Position numbers and translations under genes: made by a program
Shown here: positions 57,072 through 64,000 of the stretch, piece by piece
Position numbering within the stretch: the stretch's first letter is position 1
Layout: each line of letters starts with the position of its first letter
NCBI GenBank assembly: GCA_017448355.1
Contig: JAFSLQ010000055.1
Span: forward strand, 28,263 to 92,262
Origin: Clostridia bacterium
GTDB lineage: Bacteria; Bacillota; Clostridia; Christensenellales; Borkfalkiaceae
DNA: 64,000 nucleotides
Direction of reading: 5' to 3'
The notes under the pieces: generated by a model
What the model was told of the DNA's origin: nothing
What the model saw: only the letters and a program-made list of their open reading frames with translations
Databases searched by the model: none

Positions 57072-59630
57072 TTACTTTGCGTCGAACCACGTTTTACCGC
57101 TACCCACCGAAACGGTTAAGGGAACGGATAACTTCACGGCGTTTTCCATTTCTTCGACGAGAATTTTTTGCACCGCGTCTTTTTCGTCAAGATATGCGTC
57201 GATAATAAGTTCGTCGTGTATCTGTAATATGAGTTCCGATTTAAGATTTTCTTTTTTAAGCCTTCTTGACACGCCGAGCATAGCAAGTTTTATTATATCC
57301 GCAGACGAGCCTTGTAGTGGCATATTCATCGCCGCGCGTTCCCCGAAACTTCTTAGTGCGTAGTTCGTCGAGTGTATTTCTCGGATATAGCGCCTTCTGC
57401 CAAGCATTGTGATAGCGTAGCCCGTTTCGCGCGCAAACTCCACGTTTTTGTTCATATAATCTTTGACTTCCGGGTACTCTTTAAAGTACGCGTCGATATA
57501 GCCCTTTGCTTTATACGGCGCGATTTTAAGGTTTTTAGCGAGTCCGAATTCGCTTATTCCGTAAATTATGCCGAAGTTTACCGCCTTGGCGCTTGAACGC
57601 ATTTCCCGCGTTACTTGGTCTATCGCCACCCCGAAAACTTTCGCGGCGGTGGCGGCGTGAATATCTTTTCCCGCGTTAAACGCGTCGATTAAACTTTTAC
57701 AGCCTGAAAACGCGGCAAGAAGCCGTAGTTCTATCTGCGAATAGTCGGCGCTTATTAAAATTCTGTCGCTATCTTTCGGCACGAAAAACCGACGAAGTTC
57801 CCGCCCTTCTTCTTCGCGCACGGGGATATTTTGTAAATTCGGTTCTTTTGAAGAAAGCCTGCCCGTTGACGTCGTAGTCTGGTTAAAGGACGTGTGTATA
57901 AGTCCCGTCTTACGGTCGACAAGCGGCTTAAAGCCTTCGACGTAAGTGGAATTCAGTTTTTGTATCTTTCTGTACTCTAAAATAAGCGGCACGATGGGGT
58001 GCGCGTCTTCTAAACTCTCCAACACTTCCGCGCCCGTAGAGTATCCTGTCTTAGTCTTTTTACCCTTGCCGATTTTAAGTTTTTCAAATAAAACCTCTCC
58101 TAGTTGCTTTGGCGAATTTACGTTAAGTTCCGGTTCTGACGCATACTCCCTTATTTTTCGTTCGTAATCGTCTAAAATTGCGCGATATTTAGTTCCGATA
58201 TGTTCTAACGCGTTAAAATCCACTTTAAATCCCGCACTTTCCATCGAGAAAAGCACGCCCGCAAGCGGCAATTCCACGTCGCGGTATAAACTGTCCACCT
58301 TTTCGTCGATAAGTTTTTTATAAAGCATTTCGTAAGCGGAAAACAGCGAAAAAGCGGGCGCGTCTTTATTAAGCGCGTAATCGTCTATAACTTCGTTAAG
58401 CGTTTCCGCTTTCCCCGTAAAGTCCGCAAGATATTTCATTATCGAAACGTCGTCGCACGGCGCGGTAAAATCTATACCGTAGTCAGAGAAAATGTGTTTC
58501 AGTTCCTTTTTATCAAAGGCGATAAAGCGTTTATCACCAGATAAAAGTTCTTGTAAAGACTTAACGATTGCCGCGCGTGAAAACCCGTCGCCCAAAAGAT
58601 TTTCGCTAATCCTATATATATATTCGGTTTTTCCGTCGGATAAATTGACGGAATTTTCGGATATAACAAGCGCGATTTTATCCGCCGAAAAAATTTCGTT
58701 CGCCGCGTCAAGCGTTTCCGCAAAAGCGATTTTTGCGGTTGCCGCTGGGGGGGCGGGAATATCGGCGGGATTGTCGCCGTCAAATAGTTCAGGTTTAGAG
58801 TAAAGTGATTTAAATTCCAGCGCGACGAATTTTGCTTTTACTTCGTTAGAAAAAGTCTTCGGCACTTTCATATCGTCAAGCGTTAGCGGTAGGTCGCAGT
58901 CGGTTTTAATGGTTGCAAGAGTGTATGATAGGTACGCAAGGTTTTTCCCCGCGACAAGTTTTTCCTTTAACTTGCCGCTTATTTTATCTATGTTATTATA
59001 TACGCCGTCAAGAGTGCCGTATTCGGTGATAAGGCTTTTCGCTGTCTTTTCGCCGATACCCGCTACCCCCGGAATATTGTCCGAAGCGTCGCCCATAAGC
59101 GCTTTAAGGTCAACAATCTGTTCGGGATTAATACCCGTTTTTTCGCGGAAATTATCTGCGGACAAAACATCTACGTCGGTTATGCCGCGGCGGGTAAAAT
59201 GCACTTCGGTGGTTTTATCGACAAGTTGAAAGGAATCCCTGTCGCCCGTGATTATCACGGTGGAAATTTTGTTGGTTTTTGCAAGAGTGCCTATAATGTC
59301 GTCCGCTTCAAACCCTTCCTTCTCGACGATTTTTATATTCATAAGGGAAAGAACTTCCTTTAAAAGCGGAATTTGCGGGCGAAGTTCATCGGGCATAGGT
59401 TTACGAGTTCCTTTGTAGTCGCCGTACATTTTGTGGCGGAAAGTCGGCGCTTTTAAGTCGAAAGCGACGGCGGCGTGGGTAGGCTTAATTTCCGCAAGAG
59501 TTTTAATAAACATAGTCATAAAACCGAAAACGCCGTTAGTATACTTGCCGTCTTTGGTAGTCAAAAGCGGCATAGCGTAAAAGGCGCGGTTAATTAAACT
59601 GTTGCCGTCGATAAGCACTAATTTTTCCAT
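57072..59630 (-). CDS. polA: DNA polymerase I
   Basis: This 852-residue enzyme has an N-terminal 5' nuclease domain (KLVLIDGNSLINRAFYAMP and GDRDSFQLVD), a degenerate 3'-5' exonuclease domain (about 290-460; the D-x-E metal motif is not recognisable) and an A-family polymerase domain with motif A SADYSQIELRLLAAFSG, motif B RSSAKAVNFGIIYGIS and motif C LQIHDELIID. Lack of proofreading residues is usual in Firmicutes Pol I. A G-rich tract (GGGGGGG) precedes the ATG in place of a standard Shine-Dalgarno. Confidence 0.97.
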   Translation of the reverse strand: MEKLVLIDGNSLINRAFYAMPLLTTKDGKYTNGVFGFMTMFIKTLAEIKPTHAAVAFDLKAPTFRHKMYGDYKGTRKPMPDELRPQIPLLKEVLSLMNIKIVEKEGFEADDIIGTLAKTNKISTVIITGDRDSFQLVDKTTEVHFTRRGITDVDVLSADNFREKTGINPEQIVDLKALMGDASDNIPGVAGIGEKTAKSLITEYGTLDGVYNNIDKISGKLKEKLVAGKNLAYLSYTLATIKTDCDLPLTLDDMKVPKTFSNEVKAKFVALEFKSLYSKPELFDGDNPADIPAPPAATAKIAFAETLDAANEIFSADKIALVISENSVNLSDGKTEYIYRISENLLGDGFSRAAIVKSLQELLSGDKRFIAFDKKELKHIFSDYGIDFTAPCDDVSIMKYLADFTGKAETLNEVIDDYALNKDAPAFSLFSAYEMLYKKLIDEKVDSLYRDVELPLAGVLFSMESAGFKVDFNALEHIGTKYRAILDDYERKIREYASEPELNVNSPKQLGEVLFEKLKIGKGKKTKTGYSTGAEVLESLEDAHPIVPLILEYRKIQKLNSTYVEGFKPLVDRKTGLIHTSFNQTTTSTGRLSSKEPNLQNIPVREEEGRELRRFFVPKDSDRILISADYSQIELRLLAAFSGCKSLIDAFNAGKDIHAATAAKVFGVAIDQVTREMRSSAKAVNFGIIYGISEFGLAKNLKIAPYKAKGYIDAYFKEYPEVKDYMNKNVEFARETGYAITMLGRRRYIREIHSTNYALRSFGERAAMNMPLQGSSADIIKLAMLGVSRRLKKENLKSELILQIHDELIIDAYLDEKDAVQKILVEEMENAVKLSVPLTVSVGSGKTWFDAK

Positions 59631-59771
59631 AACCCCCCCGAATATGCTTGCGAAATTAAAAAAAGTATGATATTATATAGCAAGCGGAAAAGAAAAGATA
59701 TAGTTACATAATAATTGTAGCACAAAACCGTACAAAAATACACGGATTTTCCGTAAAAAGCAAAATAAAAC

Positions 59772-59858
59772 GCCAAAGTGGTGAAATTGGCAGACGCGCC
59801 GGACTCAAAATCCGGTGGTAGCGATACCGTGCGGGTTCAAGTCCCGCCTTTGGCACCA
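59772..59858 (+). tRNA. tRNA-Leu, anticodon CAA
   Basis: An 87-nt class II tRNA with acceptor GCCAAAG / CTTTGGC, a long variable arm, T-loop GGTTCAAGTCC and encoded CCA. The anticodon stem-loop CCGGA-CTCAAAA-TCCGG gives anticodon CAA (reads UUG). It lies between polA and a palindrome. Confidence 0.95.
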
Positions 59859-59900
59859 AAGCAAAGGGGACAGGTAATTAACCTGTCCCCTTTGCTTTGG
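59856..59900 (+). terminator. Long palindrome after tRNA-Leu
   Basis: A perfect 20-bp stem (59856-59875 / 59881-59900) that includes GGGGACAGGT and ACCTGTCCCC begins at the tRNA CCA end. The next bases (TATTGAAAT) are not a U-tract, so termination is uncertain. Confidence 0.6.
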
Positions 59901-59954
59901 TATTGAAATGACACGCGCAGAACCCGCAGGGTTCATCCGTCTTTTAAAAACCGC

Positions 59955-59983
59955 TTGATTTTTAATACAAAATAAGGTACAAT
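59955..59983 (+). promoter_or_regulatory. Promoter of the flavodiiron gene
   Basis: TTGATT (59955-59960) and TACAAT (59978-59983), spacer 17 bp. Confidence 0.65.
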
Positions 59984-60038
59984 ATATCCGTTGTTTACTT
60001 ATTTTAAAGTAAAAATCAGGCACAAGAAGGATTGTTTT

Positions 60039-61829
60039 ATGAATATTTCAAACGATATTATCTACGTAGGCGTAAATGACCACAAAATCGACCTGTTTGA
60101 AGGACAGTACGTCGTGCCGAACGGTATGGCGTATAATTCCTATGTCATTATGGACAAAAAAATAGCCGTTTTCGATACGGTTGACGCGAAATTCACTCAC
60201 GAGTGGCTGGATAATCTGGGAAATACCTTTAACGGCAGAAAACCCGATTACCTTATAATCCAACATATGGAACCCGACCACTCGGCGAACATTGTTAATT
60301 TTTTGAAAGTCTATCCCAAAACCACCGTCGTTGCAACGCAAAAGGCGTTTACAATGATGGAAAATTTCTTTGAAGGGTTTTCGGTAGAAAATAAAGTCGT
60401 TGCGGAAAACGGCGGCACGCTGTCTCTCGGCGCGCACGAATTGACTTTCGTACACGCCCCCATGGTACACTGGCCGGAAGTTATGGTAACCTACGACAGC
60501 ACGGATAAAGTGTTGTTTTCGGCTGACGGGTTCGGCAAATTCGGTGCTTTGGACGTCGAAGAAGACTGGGCATGCGAAGCAAGGCGGTATTATTTCGGCA
60601 TAGTCGGCAAATACGGCGCACAGGTGCAGGCACTCCTTAAAAAGGCGGCGGCACTCGATATCCGCACTATTTGTCCTTTACACGGCCCTGTCTTAAATGA
60701 AAATCTTGGATACTATTTGGGGCTTTATGACACCTGGTCGTCTTACGGGGTGGAAAGCGAAGGCGTGATGATTGCCTATACTTCGGTTTACGGCAACACA
60801 AAGAACGCCGCGCTTATGCTTGCGGACGAACTTAAAAACCGCGGCTGTCCGAAAGTCGCGATAGCAGACCTTTCGCGCGAAGATATGGCGGAAGCGGTGG
60901 AAGACGCCTTCCGCTACGGCAAACTTGTTTTAGCAACGACGACTTATAACGCGGACATCTTCCCGTTTATGCGCACCTTTATCGAACATTTAACCGAGCG
61001 CGGGTATCAAAACCGCACGATAGGTTTAATCGAAAACGGTTCTTGGGCGCCGCTTGCCGCGAAAGTAATGAAGGAAATGTTTGCCGCAAGCAAAAATATC
61101 GAGTGGCTGAATACGACCGTTAAAATCAAGTCCGCAGTAAATTCTGTAAACAGAGAAGAAATAAAGGCGATGGCAGAAGAACTTTGCCGCGACTATATTG
61201 CGCGTAGCGAAGATAAGGCGAACAAAAACGACCTTTCCGCGCTTTTTTGTATCGGGTACGGGCTTTACGTCGTAACTTCAAACGACGGCAAGAAGGATAA
61301 CGGACTTATCGTGAACACCGTATCGCAAGTAACCAACGCGCCCAACCGCGTCGCGGTTACCATAAATAAAGCGAACTATTCGCACCACATCATAAAAAGC
61401 AGCGGAAAAATGAACGTAAACTGCCTGTCGGTAGACGCGCCGTTCTCAGTTTTCGAGTGTTTCGGCTTTAAAAGCGGCAGAAACGTAGATAAGTTTGAAA
61501 ATATGGAAGTGGTTCGTTCGGACAACGGGCTTGTTATTTTGCCGAAACACATAAACGCCGTTATGTCGCTTGAAGTTGAGCAGTACGTGGATTTAGATAC
61601 GCACGGTATGTTTATCTGTAAAGTTACCGAAGCGAGGGTTGTCAGCGACAGAGAAACGATGACTTATACTTACTATCAAAACCACGTTAAACCGAAACCC
61701 GAAACAGAAGGCAAAAAAGGTTACGACTGCAAAGTCTGCGGCTACGTGTACGAAGGCGATACTCTTCCCGAAGACTTTGTATGCCCGTTATGTAAGCACG
61801 GGGCGGCGGACTTTGAACCTATTTCTTAA
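60039..61829 (+). CDS. Flavodiiron protein fused to flavin reductase and rubredoxin domains
   Basis: This 596-residue enzyme reduces O2 to water (or NO to N2O). Domains in order: metallo-beta-lactamase-type diiron domain (1-240) with the ligands HMEPDHS, VHAPMVHW, FSADGFGKFG and CPLHGPV; flavodoxin domain with FMN loop YTSVYGNTKNAA (about 242-395); flavin-reductase-like split barrel (about 400-550, VVTSNDGKKDNGLIVNTV); rubredoxin (about 560-596, CKVCGYVYEG and CPLCKHG). Many flavodiiron proteins have only the first two domains. The fusion gives a complete in-chain electron path. AAGGAT precedes the ATG. Confidence 0.95.
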   Translation: MNISNDIIYVGVNDHKIDLFEGQYVVPNGMAYNSYVIMDKKIAVFDTVDAKFTHEWLDNLGNTFNGRKPDYLIIQHMEPDHSANIVNFLKVYPKTTVVATQKAFTMMENFFEGFSVENKVVAENGGTLSLGAHELTFVHAPMVHWPEVMVTYDSTDKVLFSADGFGKFGALDVEEDWACEARRYYFGIVGKYGAQVQALLKKAAALDIRTICPLHGPVLNENLGYYLGLYDTWSSYGVESEGVMIAYTSVYGNTKNAALMLADELKNRGCPKVAIADLSREDMAEAVEDAFRYGKLVLATTTYNADIFPFMRTFIEHLTERGYQNRTIGLIENGSWAPLAAKVMKEMFAASKNIEWLNTTVKIKSAVNSVNREEIKAMAEELCRDYIARSEDKANKNDLSALFCIGYGLYVVTSNDGKKDNGLIVNTVSQVTNAPNRVAVTINKANYSHHIIKSSGKMNVNCLSVDAPFSVFECFGFKSGRNVDKFENMEVVRSDNGLVILPKHINAVMSLEVEQYVDLDTHGMFICKVTEARVVSDRETMTYTYYQNHVKPKPETEGKKGYDCKVCGYVYEGDTLPEDFVCPLCKHGAADFEPIS

Positions 61830-61870
61830 AACTATATTAAGGTCAAATAAAAAGCAGCATAAAAACAAAT

Positions 61871-61899
61871 GCGCGGGCAGGTTAAAAACCTGCCCGCGC
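61871..61899 (+). terminator. Terminator after the flavodiiron gene
   Basis: GCGCGGGCAGGTT / AACCTGCCCGCGC, perfect 13-bp stem with a 3-nt loop. Confidence 0.7.
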
Positions 61900-61925
61900 T
61901 ATAATATATGTTATATAATGTATAG
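61889..61925 (+). repeat. Direct repeat, left copy, flanking the HTH/lipoprotein module
   Basis: Begins CCTGCCCGCGCT and ends TTATATAATGTATAG. The right copy (63103-63142) has the same start and end, with a few extra or changed bases between. The HTH and lipoprotein genes lie between the two copies. Confidence 0.75.
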
Positions 61926-61935
61926 TAAATAAAAT

Positions 61936-62142
61936 CTAATTTGATTTACGATTAAAAATATCGTCTAAACTGATGTCGTAAAAATCGGCGATTTTTATCA
62001 ACGTTTCATAATCGGGGCGAACGTTGTTATTTTCATAACGGGTGTAATTAATCCGTGAAATTTTTAATTCGTCCGCTAATTGTTGTTGCGTCAGTTTTTC
62101 TGCCAGCCGCAACTCTTTTAACTTTTTACCGATTTGTACCAT
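61936..62142 (-). CDS. Small XRE-family HTH regulator
   Basis: This 68-residue protein is a single helix-turn-helix domain (LTQQQLADELKISRINYTRYE, DYETLIKIADFYDISLDDIF). It is divergent from a lipoprotein gene; the shared gap holds ATTTGTAC / GTACAAAT operator arms around the lipoprotein promoter. It has a weak Shine-Dalgarno. It likely represses itself and the lipoprotein. Confidence 0.87.
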   Translation of the reverse strand: MVQIGKKLKELRLAEKLTQQQLADELKISRINYTRYENNNVRPDYETLIKIADFYDISLDDIFNRKSN

Positions 62143-62160
62143 AAATCTTTACCCGTTTAC

Positions 62161-62206
62161 TTGCAATTGTACATAATTTGTACTATAATAGTGGAAATGT
62201 ACAAAT
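62161..62206 (+). promoter_or_regulatory. Lipoprotein promoter with operator arms
   Basis: TTGCAA (62161-62166) and TATAAT (62184-62189), spacer 17 bp. ATTTGTAC (62176-62183) and GTACAAAT (62199-62206) form an 8-bp inverted repeat around the -10 box. A further TTGTAC at 62167-62172 lies in the spacer. Confidence 0.7.
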
Positions 62207-62232
62207 TTTGCACAAAAGGAGAAAAGTTTATA

Positions 62233-63054
62233 ATGAAAATTAAGAAATTATCAATATCACTTGCGGCTGTTTTGTGTATCATGGTATTTTGTATGATGGG
62301 TTGTACAAACTCAGCGCAAGCACCCGAAGCGTTTGCCGTATCAATATATAAGGTAGAAAAAGAACAAGACGAATATGGTAATGTATATGTAAAAAATCAA
62401 AGTTTATGGAAAAGTTATACGGTAATGCCGACACAGGCGATAGACTTGCCAGATTACAATCCTGAACAAAACAATAAAGAGAGTAAAATTCTATATATAG
62501 ATGGATATAGTTATAATTATTCCGTTGGCGGTGGGAGTTCAAGCAGTATGAATAGTTCAGGATATTTTTTTGTTTGTAAGAATAAAGTTCAATTTATTCC
62601 TTATGCAAATTCAACGCTTTTTGTGCGTGAAAGAACAAAGAAGACGATAAACTTTTTTTACGAAGGGAAAAACATAAAAGAATATTTAAGTGAAACGCAA
62701 ATAGAAGAGTTTAATAATACTTTCGTAAATACTTATGAAGAAAGTTTTAGCGTGAGGTTTTTAGGAGATTGGTTGCAAACATTTTTTACAAGTTCAACAC
62801 AAAAGGTTGTTGCGCAACTTTATACACGTGAAAACGGTGACAAGGCTTTTGAACGAATTGAAGTGCAAAGATACGTCTCTTATAATGATGAATATCGTTA
62901 TTCTTATAATTATCGCACGTTTAATTTAATAAAAAATACTAACGTGTATGTTAAGATTGAAACAATAGAAACTCAAAGCCTAGAAGGTTCTCGTATGTCG
63001 GTTATCGAAGGAGAACGACTTGCGCGTGAAAGCGGATATACAAGCGCGGGTTAA
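62233..63054 (+). CDS. Lipoprotein of unknown function
   Basis: This 273-residue protein has a signal peptide (MKIKKLSISLAAVLCIMVF) and lipobox MMGC, so it should be anchored outside the cell. The mature part is rich in Tyr, Ser and Asn (GYSYNYSVGGGSSSSMNSSG near 95-115) with no recognised domain. The gene is more AT-rich than its neighbours, which together with the flanking direct repeats suggests recent acquisition. The HTH gene divergent from it is the likely regulator. Confidence 0.8.
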   Translation: MKIKKLSISLAAVLCIMVFCMMGCTNSAQAPEAFAVSIYKVEKEQDEYGNVYVKNQSLWKSYTVMPTQAIDLPDYNPEQNNKESKILYIDGYSYNYSVGGGSSSSMNSSGYFFVCKNKVQFIPYANSTLFVRERTKKTINFFYEGKNIKEYLSETQIEEFNNTFVNTYEESFSVRFLGDWLQTFFTSSTQKVVAQLYTRENGDKAFERIEVQRYVSYNDEYRYSYNYRTFNLIKNTNVYVKIETIETQSLEGSRMSVIEGERLARESGYTSAG

Positions 63055-63087
63055 ATACAACTTGTAATGAAACGTTCTTTTGGTTTT

Positions 63088-63112
63088 GCGGGCGGGATAA
63101 AACCTGCCCGCG
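63088..63112 (+). terminator. Terminator after the lipoprotein gene
   Basis: GCGGGCGGG pairs with CCTGCCCGC (one G-T pair) and is followed by GCTTTTACT. Confidence 0.6.
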
Positions 63113-63142
63113 CTTTTACTATATATATTATATAATGTATAG
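63103..63142 (+). repeat. Direct repeat, right copy, flanking the HTH/lipoprotein module
   Basis: Begins CCTGCCCGCGCT and ends TTATATAATGTATAG, matching the copy at 61889-61925. Confidence 0.75.
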
Positions 63143-63667
63143 AGAACAAAAAAATAAAAAATTTTCCGACTTTTTTCGCAAAACCGTTGACTTTAAAACG
63201 GTTTTCGTATATAATCACAATTACCTTCACTTGAAGGACAATAACATCAAGTTCCCAAATCGTAAGATTTTATCAAACGATTTTAATCATCAAGAAACAA
63301 GAAATTGTGTTATTTTACACAAAAAAGCACAATATTTTGTGGGGCAAAAAAAGATTAAAAAATTCTTAAAAAAATCTTTAAAAACCTTAGAAAAATGCTT
63401 GACTTAAAAAAGGGACTATGTTATTATAAGTAGGCTGTCGCAAGCAAGCCGCTTGTTTCAGCCGAAGTCAACCGATGTTGACGTAATGTTGCTTAAAAAC
63501 TGAATAGAAGGAAATAAGACAAAATAATTAGTTATTTTGAAAGTTTCTGTCAAAATCTTTGAAGTATGAAATATGTACTTTGAAAACAGTCATTAAAATG
63601 ACAAAACGCTAAACAAAGCGAAATTCGTTAGAGCAGTTGAGAGATACGTCTCTCGGCTTTAAATCAT
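63143..63667 (+). promoter_or_regulatory. rRNA operon promoter and leader region
   Basis: About 525 bp without a protein gene. Two promoters are visible: P1 TTGACT (63187-63192) / TATAAT (63210-63215), and P2 TTGACT (63399-63404) / TATTAT (63422-63427), both with 17-bp spacers. The leader contains ACTTTGAAAACAG near 63579, a sequence typical of clostridial rRNA leaders and like the antitermination boxA surroundings. Confidence 0.75.
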
Positions 63668-64000
63668 TAACTCAAGAGTTTGATTCTGGCTCAGGACGAA
63701 CGCTGGCGGTGTGCTTAATACATGCAAGTCGAGCGGACTTATGGGGGCTTGCTCCCATAAGTTAGCGGCGGACGGGTGAGTAACGCGCGAGCAACCTGCC
63801 TATATCTGGGGAATAACACAGAGAAATTTGTGCTAATACCGCATAAGACCACAGTGGGGCATCCCACAGGGGTAAAAGATTTATCGGATATAGATGGGCT
63901 CACGTACCATTAGATAGTTGGTAGTGTAACGGACTACCAAGTCGACGATGGTTAGCCGACCTGAGAGGGTGATCGGCCACATTGGAACTGAGATACGGTC
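63668..64000 (+). rRNA. 16S ribosomal RNA, 5' part
   Basis: The sequence begins near AGAGTTTGATTCTGGCTCAG (63675-63694), the universal 16S start, and continues with GACGAACGCTGGCGGTGTGC and ATACATGCAAGTCGAGCGG. It runs off the right edge at about E. coli position 320. One base of the common 27F site differs (T for C in GATTCTGG). The exact 5' end is set by homology only. Confidence 0.97.

Noticed and set aside
59805-60023. Minus-strand ORF with the words CQRRDLNPHGIATTGF
   Set aside because: This is the well-known false translation across the antisense of a tRNA-Leu gene; it overlaps the tRNA and the palindrome and has no ribosome site.
63135-63407. ORF of 90 codons upstream of the 16S gene
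   Set aside because: It covers the rRNA promoters, is very rich in Lys/Asn/Phe from AT-rich sequence and has no Shine-Dalgarno.

Overview
The window is a chromosomal segment from a low-to-moderate GC, anaerobic, Clostridia-type Firmicute. The evidence is the gene content: pyruvate:ferredoxin and indolepyruvate:ferredoxin oxidoreductases, rubrerythrin, a flavodiiron protein, RicT, the spore protein YyaC and a DUF1540 miniprotein. Promoters are of the TTGACA-17-TATAAT type and the 16S rRNA 5' end looks clostridial. An uncultured gut lineage (Christensenellales/Borkfalkiaceae-like) is only a guess. No insertion sequence, prophage or CRISPR array was seen.

Layout. 1-5,981 (minus strand): a Firmicutes housekeeping block, greA - lysS - membrane protein - tmk - holB - ricT - ferredoxin - yabB-like methyltransferase (cut by the window edge). 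6,000-10,800: a short orphan transcript, a DUF1540 gene, rplI, a glycosyltransferase/flippase pair and two HTH regulators. 10,847-15,201 (minus): rplM-rpsI, truA and the ECF transporter energising module (ecfT, ecfA1, ecfA2). 15,405-18,917: pyruvate:ferredoxin oxidoreductase. 19-20 kb: three small genes, two of them HTH regulators. 20,009-22,322: a polar amino acid ABC transporter behind a double operator. 22,496-28,309: rsmG, then dnaN-rpmH-rnpA-yidD-yidC-jag. 28,388-35,723: a six-gene run iorA-iorB-paaK-ACT-acyl ligase-Na+ symporter, probably for 2-oxoacid/aryl-acid metabolism. 35.8-43.4 kb: thioredoxin, phosphatidyltransferase, flavoprotein, RNase P RNA, two microproteins behind a sigma-G-like promoter, amino-acid kinase, rubrerythrin, PepV, RadC and GltX. 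43.5-48.4 kb: HTH, mnmG, dnaA and divergent recF. 48.4-55 kb: yyaC, an AT-rich gap carrying two parS sites, ftsH, parA, parB and an NfeD/SPFH pair. 55-64 kb: a DUF2156-GNAT fusion, coaE, polA, tRNA-Leu, a multidomain flavodiiron protein, an HTH/lipoprotein module and the start of a 16S rRNA gene.

The genes normally clustered around the Firmicutes replication origin are all here, but broken into three blocks over about 30 kb (rsmG/dnaN/rpmH/rnpA/yidC/jag; mnmG/dnaA/recF; parA/parB plus parS). The origin is therefore probably within or near the window, but no clear DnaA-box cluster was found.

The less expected content lies between the genes. A dispersed repeat of about 48 bp sits just after terminators, and three of its four copies lie just upstream of small HTH-regulator genes that have their own palindromic operators. 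Several genes (radC, rsmG, an HTH gene and the flippase) have a consensus promoter placed so close to the start codon that the mRNA should be leaderless or nearly so. A pair of near-identical direct repeats brackets an HTH/lipoprotein module. All coordinates, motifs and spacings were read by eye; no database search was run.
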